In this document: one piece after another, positions 24,668-31,986 of the stretch | Position numbering within the stretch: position 1 is the first letter of the stretch | Layout of the letters: every line of letters starts with the position of its first letter | Source of the DNA: an uncultured Oscillospiraceae bacterium | Lineage (GTDB): Bacteria > Bacillota > Clostridia > Oscillospirales > Oscillospiraceae | Assembly: GCA_910579775.1 (NCBI GenBank) | Contig: CAJTUE010000008.1 | Location: 30,108 to 86,469, forward strand | DNA length: 56,362 nt | Direction: 5' to 3' | Program-made: the position numbers and the translations under genes | Notes under the pieces: generated by a model | What the model was told of the DNA's origin: nothing | Database searches by the model: none | The model's input: only the letters and a program-made list of their open reading frames with translations

Positions 24668-26533
24668 TTAGACGATCACTTTTTCATCTTGTTCCACCCG
24701 CAGGCAGAGACAGCTTCCCGACCGCAGCTCTCCCTCCAGCAGCCCACGGGCGGCCCGGTCCTCCACCTCTCTGGCGATGAGCCGCCGGAGCGGGCGGGCG
24801 CCCGCTCCCTCCCGGGCGGCGCGGCGGGCCAGCGCCTCCACCTGGCCGGGTGGCAGCTCCAGCCGCACCCCATGGCGGGCCAGCCGCGCGCCGCTCTGAT
24901 CCAACAGCTCCCGGGCAATGGCGGTCATGGCGGTCAGGTCCAGGGGATCAAAGAGGACGATCTCGTCCAGCCGCCCCAAAAACTCCGGGCGGAAGAACTC
25001 CTTTGCCGCGCTCATTGCCGCCTCCCGGCGGCGCTTGGCCCCGTCGGCGTCCCCGTCCCCGAAGCCCAGAGCCACCGCCCGCTCCCCCAGCTTGTGAGCC
25101 CCCAGGTTGGAGGTGAGAACGATCACGGCGTTTCGGAAGTCCGCCTTGCGGCCCTGTCCGTCTGTGAGAGTCCCCTCCTCCAGGATCTGCAGCAGCAGGT
25201 CCAGCACGCCGGGATGGGCCTTCTCCACCTCGTCGAAGAGCACCAGGCTGTAGGGCTGGCGGCGCAGGCGCTCGATGAGCTCTCCCCCGTCGTCATAGCC
25301 CACATAGCCCGGCGGTGCGCCCACCAGTCGGGCGGCGGTGTGCTTATCGGTGTACTCCGACATATCGAAGCGTAGCAGACGGTCCTCGCCGCCGAACAGC
25401 GCCTTGGCCAGTTCCCGGCACAACTGGGTCTTGCCCACCCCCGTGGGCCCCAGGAAGAGGAAGGAGCCCGCCGGGCGGCGTGGATCCTGAAGCCCCAGCC
25501 GCCCCCGGCGCACCGCCTGGGCCACCGCCTGGACCGCCCGGGGCTGGCCGACCACCGCCCGGCTCAGTTCTGCTTCCAGCCCTGCCAGCCGCTCTCGCTC
25601 CCCCAGGGTCAGCTCCTCCACCGGGATGCCCGTCCACATCGCCGCCACCTTGGCCACCGTCCGGGCCGTGACCTCTCCCTTCCAGCCCCTCTGCCAAGGA
25701 AAGGGAGTTCCTCCCTTGTGGGTGGTGCGGGTGAGAGCGGCGGCCTCGTCCATCAGGTCCACCGCCTTGTCGGGAAATCGGCGCTGGGGCAGATATCGGC
25801 CGGCCAGGTCCACCGCCGCCTCCAGCGCGGCGTCGGGGATGTTGAGGCCGTGGTGCTGCTCATAACGGGGCCGCAGGGTCTTGAGAATGGTCAGGGTCTC
25901 CCGCTGGGTTGGCTCGTTGACGGTGACGGGCTGGAAGCGGCGCTCCAGGGCGGCGTCCTTTTCAATGTAGCGGCGGTATTCGGAGACTGTGGTGGCCCCC
26001 AGGACCTGCAGCTCCCCCCGGCCCAGGGCGGGCTTGAGCAGGTTGGCCGCGTCGATGGCCCCCTCCGCGCTCCCCGCGCCCACCACGGTGTGCAGCTCGT
26101 CGAGAAAGAGGATCACATCCCCCACCCGGCGCAGCTCGGCCAGGATATTGCGCACCCTCTCTTCAAATTCCCCCCGGTATTTGGTCCCCGCCACCATAGA
26201 GGCCAGATCCAGGCTCAGCAGCCGCTTGCCCTTGAGGGCGGGAGGCACCGCGCCGTTGGCCATGGCCTGGGCCAACGCCTCGGCCACGGCAGTCTTGCCC
26301 ACCCCCGGCTCACCGATGAGGGCGGGGTTGTTTTTGGTGCGGCGGGAGAGGATCTGGATCACCCGCTCCAGTTCCCTGTCCCGGCCCACCACCGGGTCCA
26401 AACGGCCCAGACGGGCCAGAGCGGTCAGGTCTCGGGAAAACTGGTCGGTGAGGCGGGTGTCGGCGGTGCTCTGGCCGGAGCGGGCGGGCTGGTAGGGATT
26501 TCCTGCGGGATAGCGGCTGGATTCGGGATACAT
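24668..26533 (-). CDS. ClpC/ClpB-like two-module AAA+ ATPase lacking the N domain
   Basis: A 621-residue Hsp100 ATPase. The first AAA+ module (about 45-290) has Walker A GEPGVGKTAVA at 74-84 and Walker B ILFLDELHTVVGAGSAEGA; the second (about 320-540) has GPTGVGKTQLC, FDMSEYTDKHTAARLVGAPPGYVGYDDGG and VLFDEVEKAHPGVLD, followed by a C-terminal D2-small domain. The usual paired Clp_N repeats are missing and the middle domain is very short, so adaptor binding should differ from ClpC or ClpB. The ATG at 26533 has AAGGAGG at 6 nt; an upstream ATG at 26551 is possible. Whether it feeds ClpP is unknown. Confidence 0.9.
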   Translation of the reverse strand: MYPESSRYPAGNPYQPARSGQSTADTRLTDQFSRDLTALARLGRLDPVVGRDRELERVIQILSRRTKNNPALIGEPGVGKTAVAEALAQAMANGAVPPALKGKRLLSLDLASMVAGTKYRGEFEERVRNILAELRRVGDVILFLDELHTVVGAGSAEGAIDAANLLKPALGRGELQVLGATTVSEYRRYIEKDAALERRFQPVTVNEPTQRETLTILKTLRPRYEQHHGLNIPDAALEAAVDLAGRYLPQRRFPDKAVDLMDEAAALTRTTHKGGTPFPWQRGWKGEVTARTVAKVAAMWTGIPVEELTLGERERLAGLEAELSRAVVGQPRAVQAVAQAVRRGRLGLQDPRRPAGSFLFLGPTGVGKTQLCRELAKALFGGEDRLLRFDMSEYTDKHTAARLVGAPPGYVGYDDGGELIERLRRQPYSLVLFDEVEKAHPGVLDLLLQILEEGTLTDGQGRKADFRNAVIVLTSNLGAHKLGERAVALGFGDGDADGAKRRREAAMSAAKEFFRPEFLGRLDEIVLFDPLDLTAMTAIARELLDQSGARLARHGVRLELPPGQVEALARRAAREGAGARPLRRLIAREVEDRAARGLLEGELRSGSCLCLRVEQDEKVIV

Positions 26534-26611
26534 AGGCGGCCTCCTTGGCATGGGTGTTCCCTTCCAGTTTTGCCAAATCCGCCTTTGTGTATACCGCACC
26601 AAAATTTATCG

Positions 26612-26640
26612 TTGATTTTTTCGCACGGTTGTTGTAGAAT
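26612..26640 (+). promoter_or_regulatory. Promoter of the ferredoxin gene
   Basis: -35 TTGATT (26612-26617) and -10 TAGAAT (26635-26640) with a 17-bp spacer, about 60 bp ahead of the ferredoxin start. Confidence 0.6.
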
Positions 26641-26702
26641 GACCTTGAACAGCATGTGCTGTTTTACGAGCACTCATTCAGAATGGAACGGAGGTGTTTC
26701 CA

Positions 26703-26873
26703 ATGGCCTATCAGATCAGCGGTGACTGCGTCAGCTGCGGCACCTGTGAGGGCGGCTGCCCCGTGGGCGCCATCTCCCAGGGCGACGGTCAGTACGTCAT
26801 CGACGCCGGTGCTTGCATCGACTGCGGCAACTGCGCCGCCAACTGCCCCGTGGGCGCCATCTCCCAGGGCTGA
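26703..26873 (+). CDS. 2[4Fe-4S] clostridial ferredoxin
   Basis: A 56-residue electron carrier with two complete cluster motifs: CVSCGTCEGGCPVGAI and CIDCGNCAANCPVGAI, each CxxCxxCxxxCP. Length and spacing are those of classical Clostridium ferredoxin, the acceptor for pyruvate:ferredoxin oxidoreductase and hydrogenases. GGAGGT lies 8 nt upstream of ATG 26703. It is monocistronic, with its own promoter and terminator. Confidence 0.97.
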   Translation: MAYQISGDCVSCGTCEGGCPVGAISQGDGQYVIDAGACIDCGNCAANCPVGAISQG

Positions 26874-26885
26874 TTACATCCCCGT

Positions 26886-26924
26886 AAAAAAGGACTGAAC
26901 GGCGCTGCCGTTCAGTCCTTTTTT
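26886..26924. terminator. Bidirectional terminator after ferredoxin
   Basis: An 18-bp stem flanked by A6 and T6 runs, between the convergent ferredoxin and UPF0210 genes. Confidence 0.9.
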
Positions 26925-26936
26925 GTGTGTCTGTAC

Positions 26937-28301
26937 TCAGTTCTTCAAGCTCTGCATCGGGGCGGGAATGCGGCCGCCCCGGGCGATGAAGGCCGCCGCG
27001 CTCTCGGTGTGGACCGGCATGACCGGGGCGCTGCCCAACAGGCCGCCAAATTCCACCATGTCTCCCACCTTCTTGCCGGGGGCGGGAATGAGGCGCACGG
27101 CGGTGGTCTTGGAGTTCACCATGCCGATGGCCGCTTCGTCGGCCAGGATGGCGGAAAGAGTCTCGGCGGTGGTATCGCCGGGGACGGCGATCATATCAAG
27201 GCCCACACTGCACACGCAGGTCATGGCCTCCAGCTTGTCCAGGGTCAGCACCCCGCTTTGGGCCGCGGCGATCATCCCCTCGTCCTCGCTGACGGGAATA
27301 AAGGCCCCGGAGAGGCCGCCCACGGAGGAGCTGGCCATCACGCCGCCCTTTTTCACCGCGTCGTTCAAAAGGGCCAGCGCCGCGGTGGTGCCATGGGCGC
27401 CGCAGGTCTCCAGGCCCATCTCCTCCAAAATGCGGGCCACGCTGTCTCCCACCGCCGGGGTGGGGGCCAGGGACAGGTCCACGATACCGAAGGGCACATC
27501 CAGGCGGCGGGAGGCTTCCTGGGCCACCAGCTGGCCCATGCGGGTGATGCGGAAGGCGGTCTTTTTCACCGTCTCGGCCACCACGTCGAAGGGCTCCCCC
27601 TTCACCGCCTGGAGGGCGTGGTGCACCACCCCGGGGCCGGACACCCCCACGTTGATGACGCACTCGGCCTCCCCTACGCCGTGGAACGCCCCGGCCATAA
27701 AGGGGTTGTCCTCCACGGCGTTGCAGAACACCACCAGCTTGGCGCAGCCAAAGCCCGCCCGGTCAGCGGTCTTGGCGGCGGTCTCCTTGATCACGCGGCC
27801 CATTAAGGCCACCGCGTCCATGTCAATTCCCGCCTTGGTGGAGCCCACGTTGACGCTGGAGCACACCATGTCGGTGGTAGCCAGGGCCTCGGGGATGGAG
27901 ACGATGAGCTTGCGGTCGGCGGCGGTGAAGCCCTTTTGCACCAGAGCGGAGAAGCCTCCAATGAAGTTGACCCCCACGGCCTTGGCAGCCTTGTCCAGGG
28001 CCACGGCGAAGGGGACATAGCTCTCTGTCTCGCTGGCCGCCGCCACCAGAGCGATGGGGGTGACGGAGAGGCGCTTGTTGACGATGGGGATACCAAACTC
28101 CCGCTCGATGGCCTCCCCGGTGGGGACCAATTTTTCCGCCTTGGCGCACAGTTTGTCGTAGATTTTTTGGCAGGCCCGCTTGGGATCCGGGTCGGCGCAG
28201 TCCAACAGAGACACCCCCATGGTGATGGTGCGGATGTCCAGATGCTGCTGGTCGATCATGCGGATGGTGTCCAGAATTTCAGATTGGTTAAACATTGGCA
28301 T
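26937..28301 (-). CDS. UPF0210/PFL-family protein (DUF711)
   Basis: A 454-residue protein of the UPF0210 family, which shares the fold of formate acetyltransferase-like proteins but lacks a known activity. Recognisable segments are the N-terminal EILDTIRMIDQQHLDIRTITMGVSLLDC, SVTPIALVAAASE, GVNFIGGFSALVQKG, GVSGPGVVHHAL and the C-terminal GKKVGDMVEFGGLLGSAPVM. ATG 28301 follows AGGAGGT. The UPF0237 ACT-domain gene sits just upstream on the same strand, a conserved pairing in Firmicutes that suggests the small protein regulates this one through a metabolite. Confidence 0.93.
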   Translation of the reverse strand: MPMFNQSEILDTIRMIDQQHLDIRTITMGVSLLDCADPDPKRACQKIYDKLCAKAEKLVPTGEAIEREFGIPIVNKRLSVTPIALVAAASETESYVPFAVALDKAAKAVGVNFIGGFSALVQKGFTAADRKLIVSIPEALATTDMVCSSVNVGSTKAGIDMDAVALMGRVIKETAAKTADRAGFGCAKLVVFCNAVEDNPFMAGAFHGVGEAECVINVGVSGPGVVHHALQAVKGEPFDVVAETVKKTAFRITRMGQLVAQEASRRLDVPFGIVDLSLAPTPAVGDSVARILEEMGLETCGAHGTTAALALLNDAVKKGGVMASSSVGGLSGAFIPVSEDEGMIAAAQSGVLTLDKLEAMTCVCSVGLDMIAVPGDTTAETLSAILADEAAIGMVNSKTTAVRLIPAPGKKVGDMVEFGGLLGSAPVMPVHTESAAAFIARGGRIPAPMQSLKN

Positions 28302-28320
28302 GGCGCTACCTCCTGGGTAT

Positions 28321-28452
28321 CACGCTCGGGTTGGACGCGCTTTCGCCAGTTCTTTCGCCGCCCTTCCGAAAATGCCGCTCAGGGCCGCGCCCTTCGCCTG
28401 TTTTTCGGGTGCGGGCGGCTCCAAGCCCGGCGGCGCGTCTACCCTCGCGCTT
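28321..28452. repeat. 132-nt dispersed repeat, copy A
   Basis: A segment whose minus strand aligns nearly without gaps to 55633-55765. Shared blocks are AAGCGCGAGGGTAGAC, AAAAACA-GCGAA, TGAGCGGCATTTT and GCGTCCAAC-CGAGCG. It fills the space between the ACT gene (its stop codon overlaps the repeat edge) and the ribosome site of the UPF0210 gene. Confidence 0.7.
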
Positions 28453-28720
28453 AGATACGGTGCATCGCATTAAAAATATCTTCTCTTTGGATGCGGATGG
28501 AGAGGTTCCGCTCCGCGCCCTCGGCCTCCAGCGTCTCGGCCAGCTGGGCAAAGGGCAGGTCGCTTTGGGAGGCGTCCACCAGCATGATCATGGTGAAATA
28601 CTCCTGCAAAACGGTCTGGCTGATGTCCAGCACATTCACGCCGTGGTCGGACAGTTTGGCGCAGACGGCGGCAATGATGCCCACCTGGTCCTTGCCGATG
28701 ACGGTAACAATGGCTCGCAT
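28451..28720 (-). CDS. UPF0237 ACT-domain protein
   Basis: An 89-residue single ACT domain, typical length for UPF0237/GcvR-like small regulators. It opens with VTVIGKDQVGIIAAVCAKLSDHGVNVLDISQTV, the ligand-binding loop and first helix, and ends in NLSIRIQREDIFNAMHRI. ATG 28720 follows AAGGAGGT. It precedes the UPF0210 gene, with repeat copy A in between. The ligand (likely an amino acid) is not known. Confidence 0.93.
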   Translation of the reverse strand: MRAIVTVIGKDQVGIIAAVCAKLSDHGVNVLDISQTVLQEYFTMIMLVDASQSDLPFAQLAETLEAEGAERNLSIRIQREDIFNAMHRI

Positions 28721-28741
28721 AATATTGACCTCCTTGATATT

Positions 28742-28767
28742 GTAGGGACGGGTTCCAAACCCGCCCG
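28742..28767. repeat. REP-like palindromic unit
   Basis: GTAGGGACGGGTT followed by AACCCGCCCG; same plan as 16328-16354 (GTAGGGGCGGATG ... CATCCGCCCG), in which the loop-side bases changed together so that pairing is kept. Confidence 0.55.
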
Positions 28768-28768
28768 G

Positions 28769-29356
28769 TCACTCTCCCCTTTGCAGCTGGTCCAGGGTGA
28801 GACCAAAGGAATCCAGGAAGTGGTCCATGAAGTAATGCAGGCTCTTCAGGGGGTTGGCCTCCAGGGCGGCGGCCACCTGCCTGAGGGCGTCGTCAAACTC
28901 GTGGTTGCCCGCCTTGGTCTCCTCCACGCACTTGATGTAGGCCGAGAGCTTATCCGCGGCCTTCACCACCCGCTCCACCTCGGGGACGCAGGTCTCGCTG
29001 ACGTAGGGGCGGTAGATGCCTTGCAGCTCCTGAGGCAGCAGGGCCAGCAGCCGCTCCGCCGAGGTCTGCTCCACCGCCTTGTAGGCGGTCTTGATCTCCG
29101 GGTTATAATACTTCACCGGAGTGGGCAGATCTCCGGTCAGGATCTCCGGCGCGTCGTGGTAGAGGGCGGCCACCGCCACCTCCCCCACATCCAGCGCGCC
29201 GCCGAACTTCTCATTTTCAATGACCGCCAGGGCGTGGGCCAGCACCGCCACCATGTGGGAGTGCTCGCTGACGTTCTCCGGCTGGACACTGCGCATGAGG
29301 CCCCAGCGGCCGATGTAGCGCATCCGGGACATGAGGGCAAAAAAGTGGTAGTCCAA
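28769..29356 (-). CDS. YfbR-like HD-domain nucleotidase
   Basis: A 195-residue HD hydrolase resembling YfbR 5'-deoxynucleotidases. Metal-site residues are in NVSEHSHMVAVLAH (His), LYHDAPEILTGDLPTPVKY (His-Asp) and AADKLSAYIK (Asp). The family removes phosphate from deoxynucleoside monophosphates; substrate here is inferred. The start is probably TTG 29356, 7 nt after AAGGAGA. A minus-strand promoter at 29413-29440 lies ahead of it. A REP-like unit separates it from the ACT gene. Confidence 0.85.
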   Translation of the reverse strand: MDYHFFALMSRMRYIGRWGLMRSVQPENVSEHSHMVAVLAHALAVIENEKFGGALDVGEVAVAALYHDAPEILTGDLPTPVKYYNPEIKTAYKAVEQTSAERLLALLPQELQGIYRPYVSETCVPEVERVVKAADKLSAYIKCVEETKAGNHEFDDALRQVAAALEANPLKSLHYFMDHFLDSFGLTLDQLQRGE

Positions 29357-29368
29357 GGGTCTCTCTCC

Positions 29369-29397
29369 TTGCAAAATTCCAGATTCTTTAGTACAAT
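29369..29397 (+). promoter_or_regulatory. Promoter of mtaB
   Basis: Plus-strand -35 TTGCAA (29369-29374) and -10 TACAAT (29392-29397) with a 17-bp spacer. It interleaves with the divergent promoter of the HD gene. Confidence 0.5.
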
Positions 29398-29412
29398 AAA
29401 ACCTAAGTTATC

Positions 29413-29440
29413 ATTATATCAAATTTTGGCGCAAGTGCAA
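29413..29440 (-). promoter_or_regulatory. Promoter of the HD hydrolase gene
   Basis: Minus-strand -35 TTGCAC (29435-29440) and -10 TATAAT (29413-29418) with a 16-bp spacer. Confidence 0.5.
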
Positions 29441-29452
29441 GGGGTATTTATC

Positions 29453-30751
29453 ATGCGGTTTGCCATTTTGACCTTGGGGTGCAAGGTAAATCAATACGAG
29501 AGTCAGGCACTGGAGCAGGCGGGGACCGCCCGGGGGCACACCCTGGGCGACCCGGACGACCCCGGCGGTCTGGACGCCTATATTGTCAACACCTGCACCG
29601 TTACGGCGGTGAGCGACCAAAAAAACCGCCAGCTCATCCGGCGGCTCCGCCGGGAGCACCCGGAGGCGGTACTGGCTGTCTGCGGCTGTTTTCCCCAAAC
29701 CCACCCCGGCGCGGCGGAGGAGCAGGGGGCGGACCTGGTGTGCGGCACCGGGGACCGAAACGGCTTCTGGGCCGCGCTGGAGGGGGTCTTCACGCGCAAA
29801 GGCCCCGCTGTCACTCACATGGACGACGCCATGAAGCGGCGGGTCTTTGAGGAGCTGCCCGCCGGGGGGCTGTCCGGCCGCACCCGCGCGCTCCTGAAGG
29901 TAGAGGACGGCTGCTGTAACTTCTGCTCCTACTGCATCATCCCCTACGCCCGCGGCCCCGTGCGCTCCCTGCCTCTGGACAAGGCGGCGGCTCAGGCCGC
30001 CAAGCTGGCAGGCGAGGGATTTTTGGAGCTGGTGGTCAACGGCATTGAGATTTCCTCCTGGGGCCGGGACCTCCCCGGCAAGCCCACGCTCATTGCCCTT
30101 TTGGAGGCCCTGAGCTCCGCCGCCCCCGGCGTGCGTCTGCGGCTGGGCAGTCTGGAGCCCCGCACCATCGACGAGGATTTTTGCCGCCGGGCCGCCGCCC
30201 TGCCCAGCTTGTGCCCTCACTTCCACCTGTCCCTTCAGTCCGGGTGCGACAGGACGCTGAAGGCCATGAACCGCAAGTACGACGGCGGACGCTATCTCCG
30301 CTCGGTGGAGCTTTTGCGGCAGTATTTTGACGACCCCGGCGTCACCACCGACCTGATCGTAGGCTTCCCAGGGGAAACTGAACAGGATCACCAAGAGAGC
30401 CTGGCCTTTGTGGAGAAATGCGGCTTCTCCGCCCTGCACATCTTCCCCTACTCCCGCCGCCCCGGCACCCCGGCGGACAAGCTGCTTGGCCAAGTACCCA
30501 ACGCTGAAAAGAAGCGGCGGGTCGCCCAGGCCGCCCAGGTGGCCGAGAGCCTGCGGCTGGCCTACTGGCGGCGTCAGGTGGGCAAGGTCTTCCCCGTTCT
30601 CTTTGAGGAGGAAAAGGACAGCCTCTGGCAGGGCCACGCGCCCAACTATGTGGCAGTGCGGGCCGAAGGCAAAAACCTCCACAACCAGGTGCGGCAGGTG
30701 CGCATCACCGGCCCAGGCGAGGAAAGCTTGTTGGGAGAGATCATAGAATAA
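29453..30751 (+). CDS. mtaB: tRNA t6A37 methylthiotransferase MtaB
   Basis: A 432-residue radical-SAM methylthiotransferase converting t6A to ms2t6A at position 37 of tRNAs reading ANN codons. The N-terminal UPF0004 domain carries cluster cysteines C10 (LTLGCKVNQYES), C48 (NTCTVT) and C77/C79. The radical-SAM motif CxxxCxxC is C154, C158, C161 (CNFCSYCIIPYARG), followed by the core and a C-terminal TRAM-like region. KVNQYES and length separate MtaB from MiaB and RimO. ATG 29453 is preceded by AAGGGG. A terminator follows directly. Confidence 0.96.
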   Translation: MRFAILTLGCKVNQYESQALEQAGTARGHTLGDPDDPGGLDAYIVNTCTVTAVSDQKNRQLIRRLRREHPEAVLAVCGCFPQTHPGAAEEQGADLVCGTGDRNGFWAALEGVFTRKGPAVTHMDDAMKRRVFEELPAGGLSGRTRALLKVEDGCCNFCSYCIIPYARGPVRSLPLDKAAAQAAKLAGEGFLELVVNGIEISSWGRDLPGKPTLIALLEALSSAAPGVRLRLGSLEPRTIDEDFCRRAAALPSLCPHFHLSLQSGCDRTLKAMNRKYDGGRYLRSVELLRQYFDDPGVTTDLIVGFPGETEQDHQESLAFVEKCGFSALHIFPYSRRPGTPADKLLGQVPNAEKKRRVAQAAQVAESLRLAYWRRQVGKVFPVLFEEEKDSLWQGHAPNYVAVRAEGKNLHNQVRQVRITGPGEESLLGEIIE

Positions 30752-30752
30752 G

Positions 30753-30781
30753 AAAAGCCTGGGCCGCGGCCCAGGCTTTTT
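30753..30781 (+). terminator. Terminator after mtaB
   Basis: A 13-bp GC stem beginning just after the mtaB stop and ending in a T run; it also faces the end of the convergent XRE gene. Confidence 0.85.
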
Positions 30782-30785
30782 CACG

Positions 30786-30995
30786 TTACTCTTGATTTCT
30801 TGGCAAATAGAGGAGGATGTCAGTCAAGTCACATTCCAGCAGGGTACACAGCGCGTCCAGCGTATTGGTGGAGACAGATTCCCCGGCCTTGAGGCGGCGT
30901 ACCGTAGAGCTGCTGATCGCCCCCTTTACCTGTAAGGTATACGTGGTAGCCCCCTTGCGCTTCATGGTCTCCCACAATGGCGCGTATGATATCAT
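30786..30995 (-). CDS. Small XRE-family transcriptional regulator
   Basis: A 69-residue Cro/CI-type helix-turn-helix protein (HTH_26-like). It has LWETMKRKGATTYTLQ, the recognition segment ISSSTVRRLKAGESVSTNTLDALCTLLECDLTDIL, and little else, so it is a stand-alone DNA-binding domain. The start ATG 30995 fits AAGGGGGTG at 6 nt; the GTG at 31004 would be inside that site. It is divergent from the zinc-ribbon gene at 31089, and an 11-bp inverted repeat in the gap is its likely operator. Confidence 0.85.
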   Translation of the reverse strand: MISYAPLWETMKRKGATTYTLQVKGAISSSTVRRLKAGESVSTNTLDALCTLLECDLTDILLYLPRNQE

Positions 30996-31008
30996 CCGCC
31001 TCACCCCC

Positions 31009-31036
31009 TTGACATAGCTCTATTATTGCCTATAAT
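31009..31036 (+). promoter_or_regulatory. Consensus SigA promoter of the zinc-ribbon gene
   Basis: -35 TTGACA (31009-31014) and -10 TATAAT (31031-31036), both perfect, with a 16-bp spacer. The -10 lies inside the left arm of an inverted repeat. Confidence 0.75.
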
Positions 31037-31059
31037 TGTAATGTAGCGTTATAGGCAAT
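31025..31059. promoter_or_regulatory. 11-bp inverted repeat, XRE operator candidate
   Basis: ATTGCCTATAA (31025-31035) and TTATAGGCAAT (31049-31059) are perfect inverted repeats 24 bp apart centre to centre. The left arm covers the -10 of the divergent promoter, so binding would repress the zinc-ribbon gene. Confidence 0.6.
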
Positions 31060-31088
31060 ATCGGCTATACCGGAAGGAAGGGTTGCCG

Positions 31089-31304
31089 ATGGCAGAATTT
31101 TGCCTGGAGTGTATGCAAAAAATAAATGGCAGACATTATGATGAAATGGACTTTATCCTGTCTGACGATTTAGATCTCTGCGAAGGTTGCGGACAGTGGA
31201 AGCACGTTGTTGTCGTTCGACGGCGGCGTTCTCTTTGGGGCGATTTCGGTCTGCTTCTCAAAAAGGTTGCTATTACCATCTGGCGCAAGCGGACCAAAAA
31301 GTAA
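31089..31304 (+). CDS. Small four-cysteine zinc-ribbon protein
   Basis: A 71-residue protein with two Cys pairs, FCLEC near residue 4 and LCEGC near 30, the spacing of a zinc ribbon. The C-terminal half is basic (Arg/Lys) with a hydrophobic segment, LWGDFGLLLKKVAITIW, that might bind membrane or nucleic acid. ATG 31089 is preceded by AAGGAAGGG. It is driven by a perfect consensus promoter under a probable XRE operator, so it appears to be a switched gene. Similar short proteins are annotated as hypothetical in related Clostridia; function unknown. Confidence 0.8.
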   Translation: MAEFCLECMQKINGRHYDEMDFILSDDLDLCEGCGQWKHVVVVRRRRSLWGDFGLLLKKVAITIWRKRTKK

Positions 31305-31338
31305 GAAGGCGGGACAGTGCAAGCACCGTCCCGCCTTC
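31305..31338. terminator. Hairpin after the zinc-ribbon gene
   Basis: An 11-bp stem (31305-31315 with 31328-31338) starting right after the stop codon; the T run is poor on both strands, so termination may be weak. Confidence 0.5.
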
Positions 31339-31353
31339 GCAATTGTCTCCCAA

Positions 31354-31929
31354 TCACACGGCCTTGAGAGAGTTGGATGCCTTGTAGTAAAAGATGATCT
31401 CCAAAATACTGGCCACAAAGCTCACAATGGAGGCAATCACACCTGCCACACCGACAACAGCGCCCAGGACGGGCACCCAACCGGTCAGCGTGCAGAGGAT
31501 GGAGACCACGGCGCAGCCGGCAGCCAGCTTCCAAAGGAGCTCTGCCCGGGCCGCCTGCTCTGCGTCGCCTTTTTCCGCCAGCAGTTCACCCGCGGCAGTG
31601 CAGATTAGATACGTGAAGACAAAGCCCAGCGCGTCAGAGATGATGCTTACCAGTCCGGCCAAAAAGCCTTCGTCAGGCACCAAGGCAGAGACGATCCCCA
31701 GCACCAGAGCGACAAGGGAAAGGTAGAACGCATTCTGGAAATTAGCGTGGGCGGTGCGGGCGGTATAGGGTCCTACAAACTGGAGCACAAACCCCGCAAT
31801 CATCAGAAACGGGCAGGCGATCCATCCGATAATGGGAACGATCAGCGCTACAGCGCCCCCCAGCACGAAGATCACAGACAGGAAAAGATACCACAGGCCC
31901 TTCCCTGCCAAAGCAAAACGTTCATCCAT
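31354..31929 (-). CDS. Polytopic membrane protein of unknown function
   Basis: A 191-residue protein with about five membrane segments, among them YLFLSVIFVLGGAVALIVPIIGWI and PVLGAVVGVAGVIASIVSFVASILEIIF, separated by short loops including RTAHANFQNAF. No transporter or enzyme motifs are visible. Start ATG 31929 has AAGGAAGGAT upstream. It is downstream of the MscS gene on the same strand, about 57 bp away, and may be co-transcribed. Confidence 0.75.
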   Translation of the reverse strand: MDERFALAGKGLWYLFLSVIFVLGGAVALIVPIIGWIACPFLMIAGFVLQFVGPYTARTAHANFQNAFYLSLVALVLGIVSALVPDEGFLAGLVSIISDALGFVFTYLICTAAGELLAEKGDAEQAARAELLWKLAAGCAVVSILCTLTGWVPVLGAVVGVAGVIASIVSFVASILEIIFYYKASNSLKAV

Positions 31930-31986
31930 GTAAGATCCTTCCTTTCTCAATTGACTCTTCAACAGCTTATGTACACAGGCGGAGCT

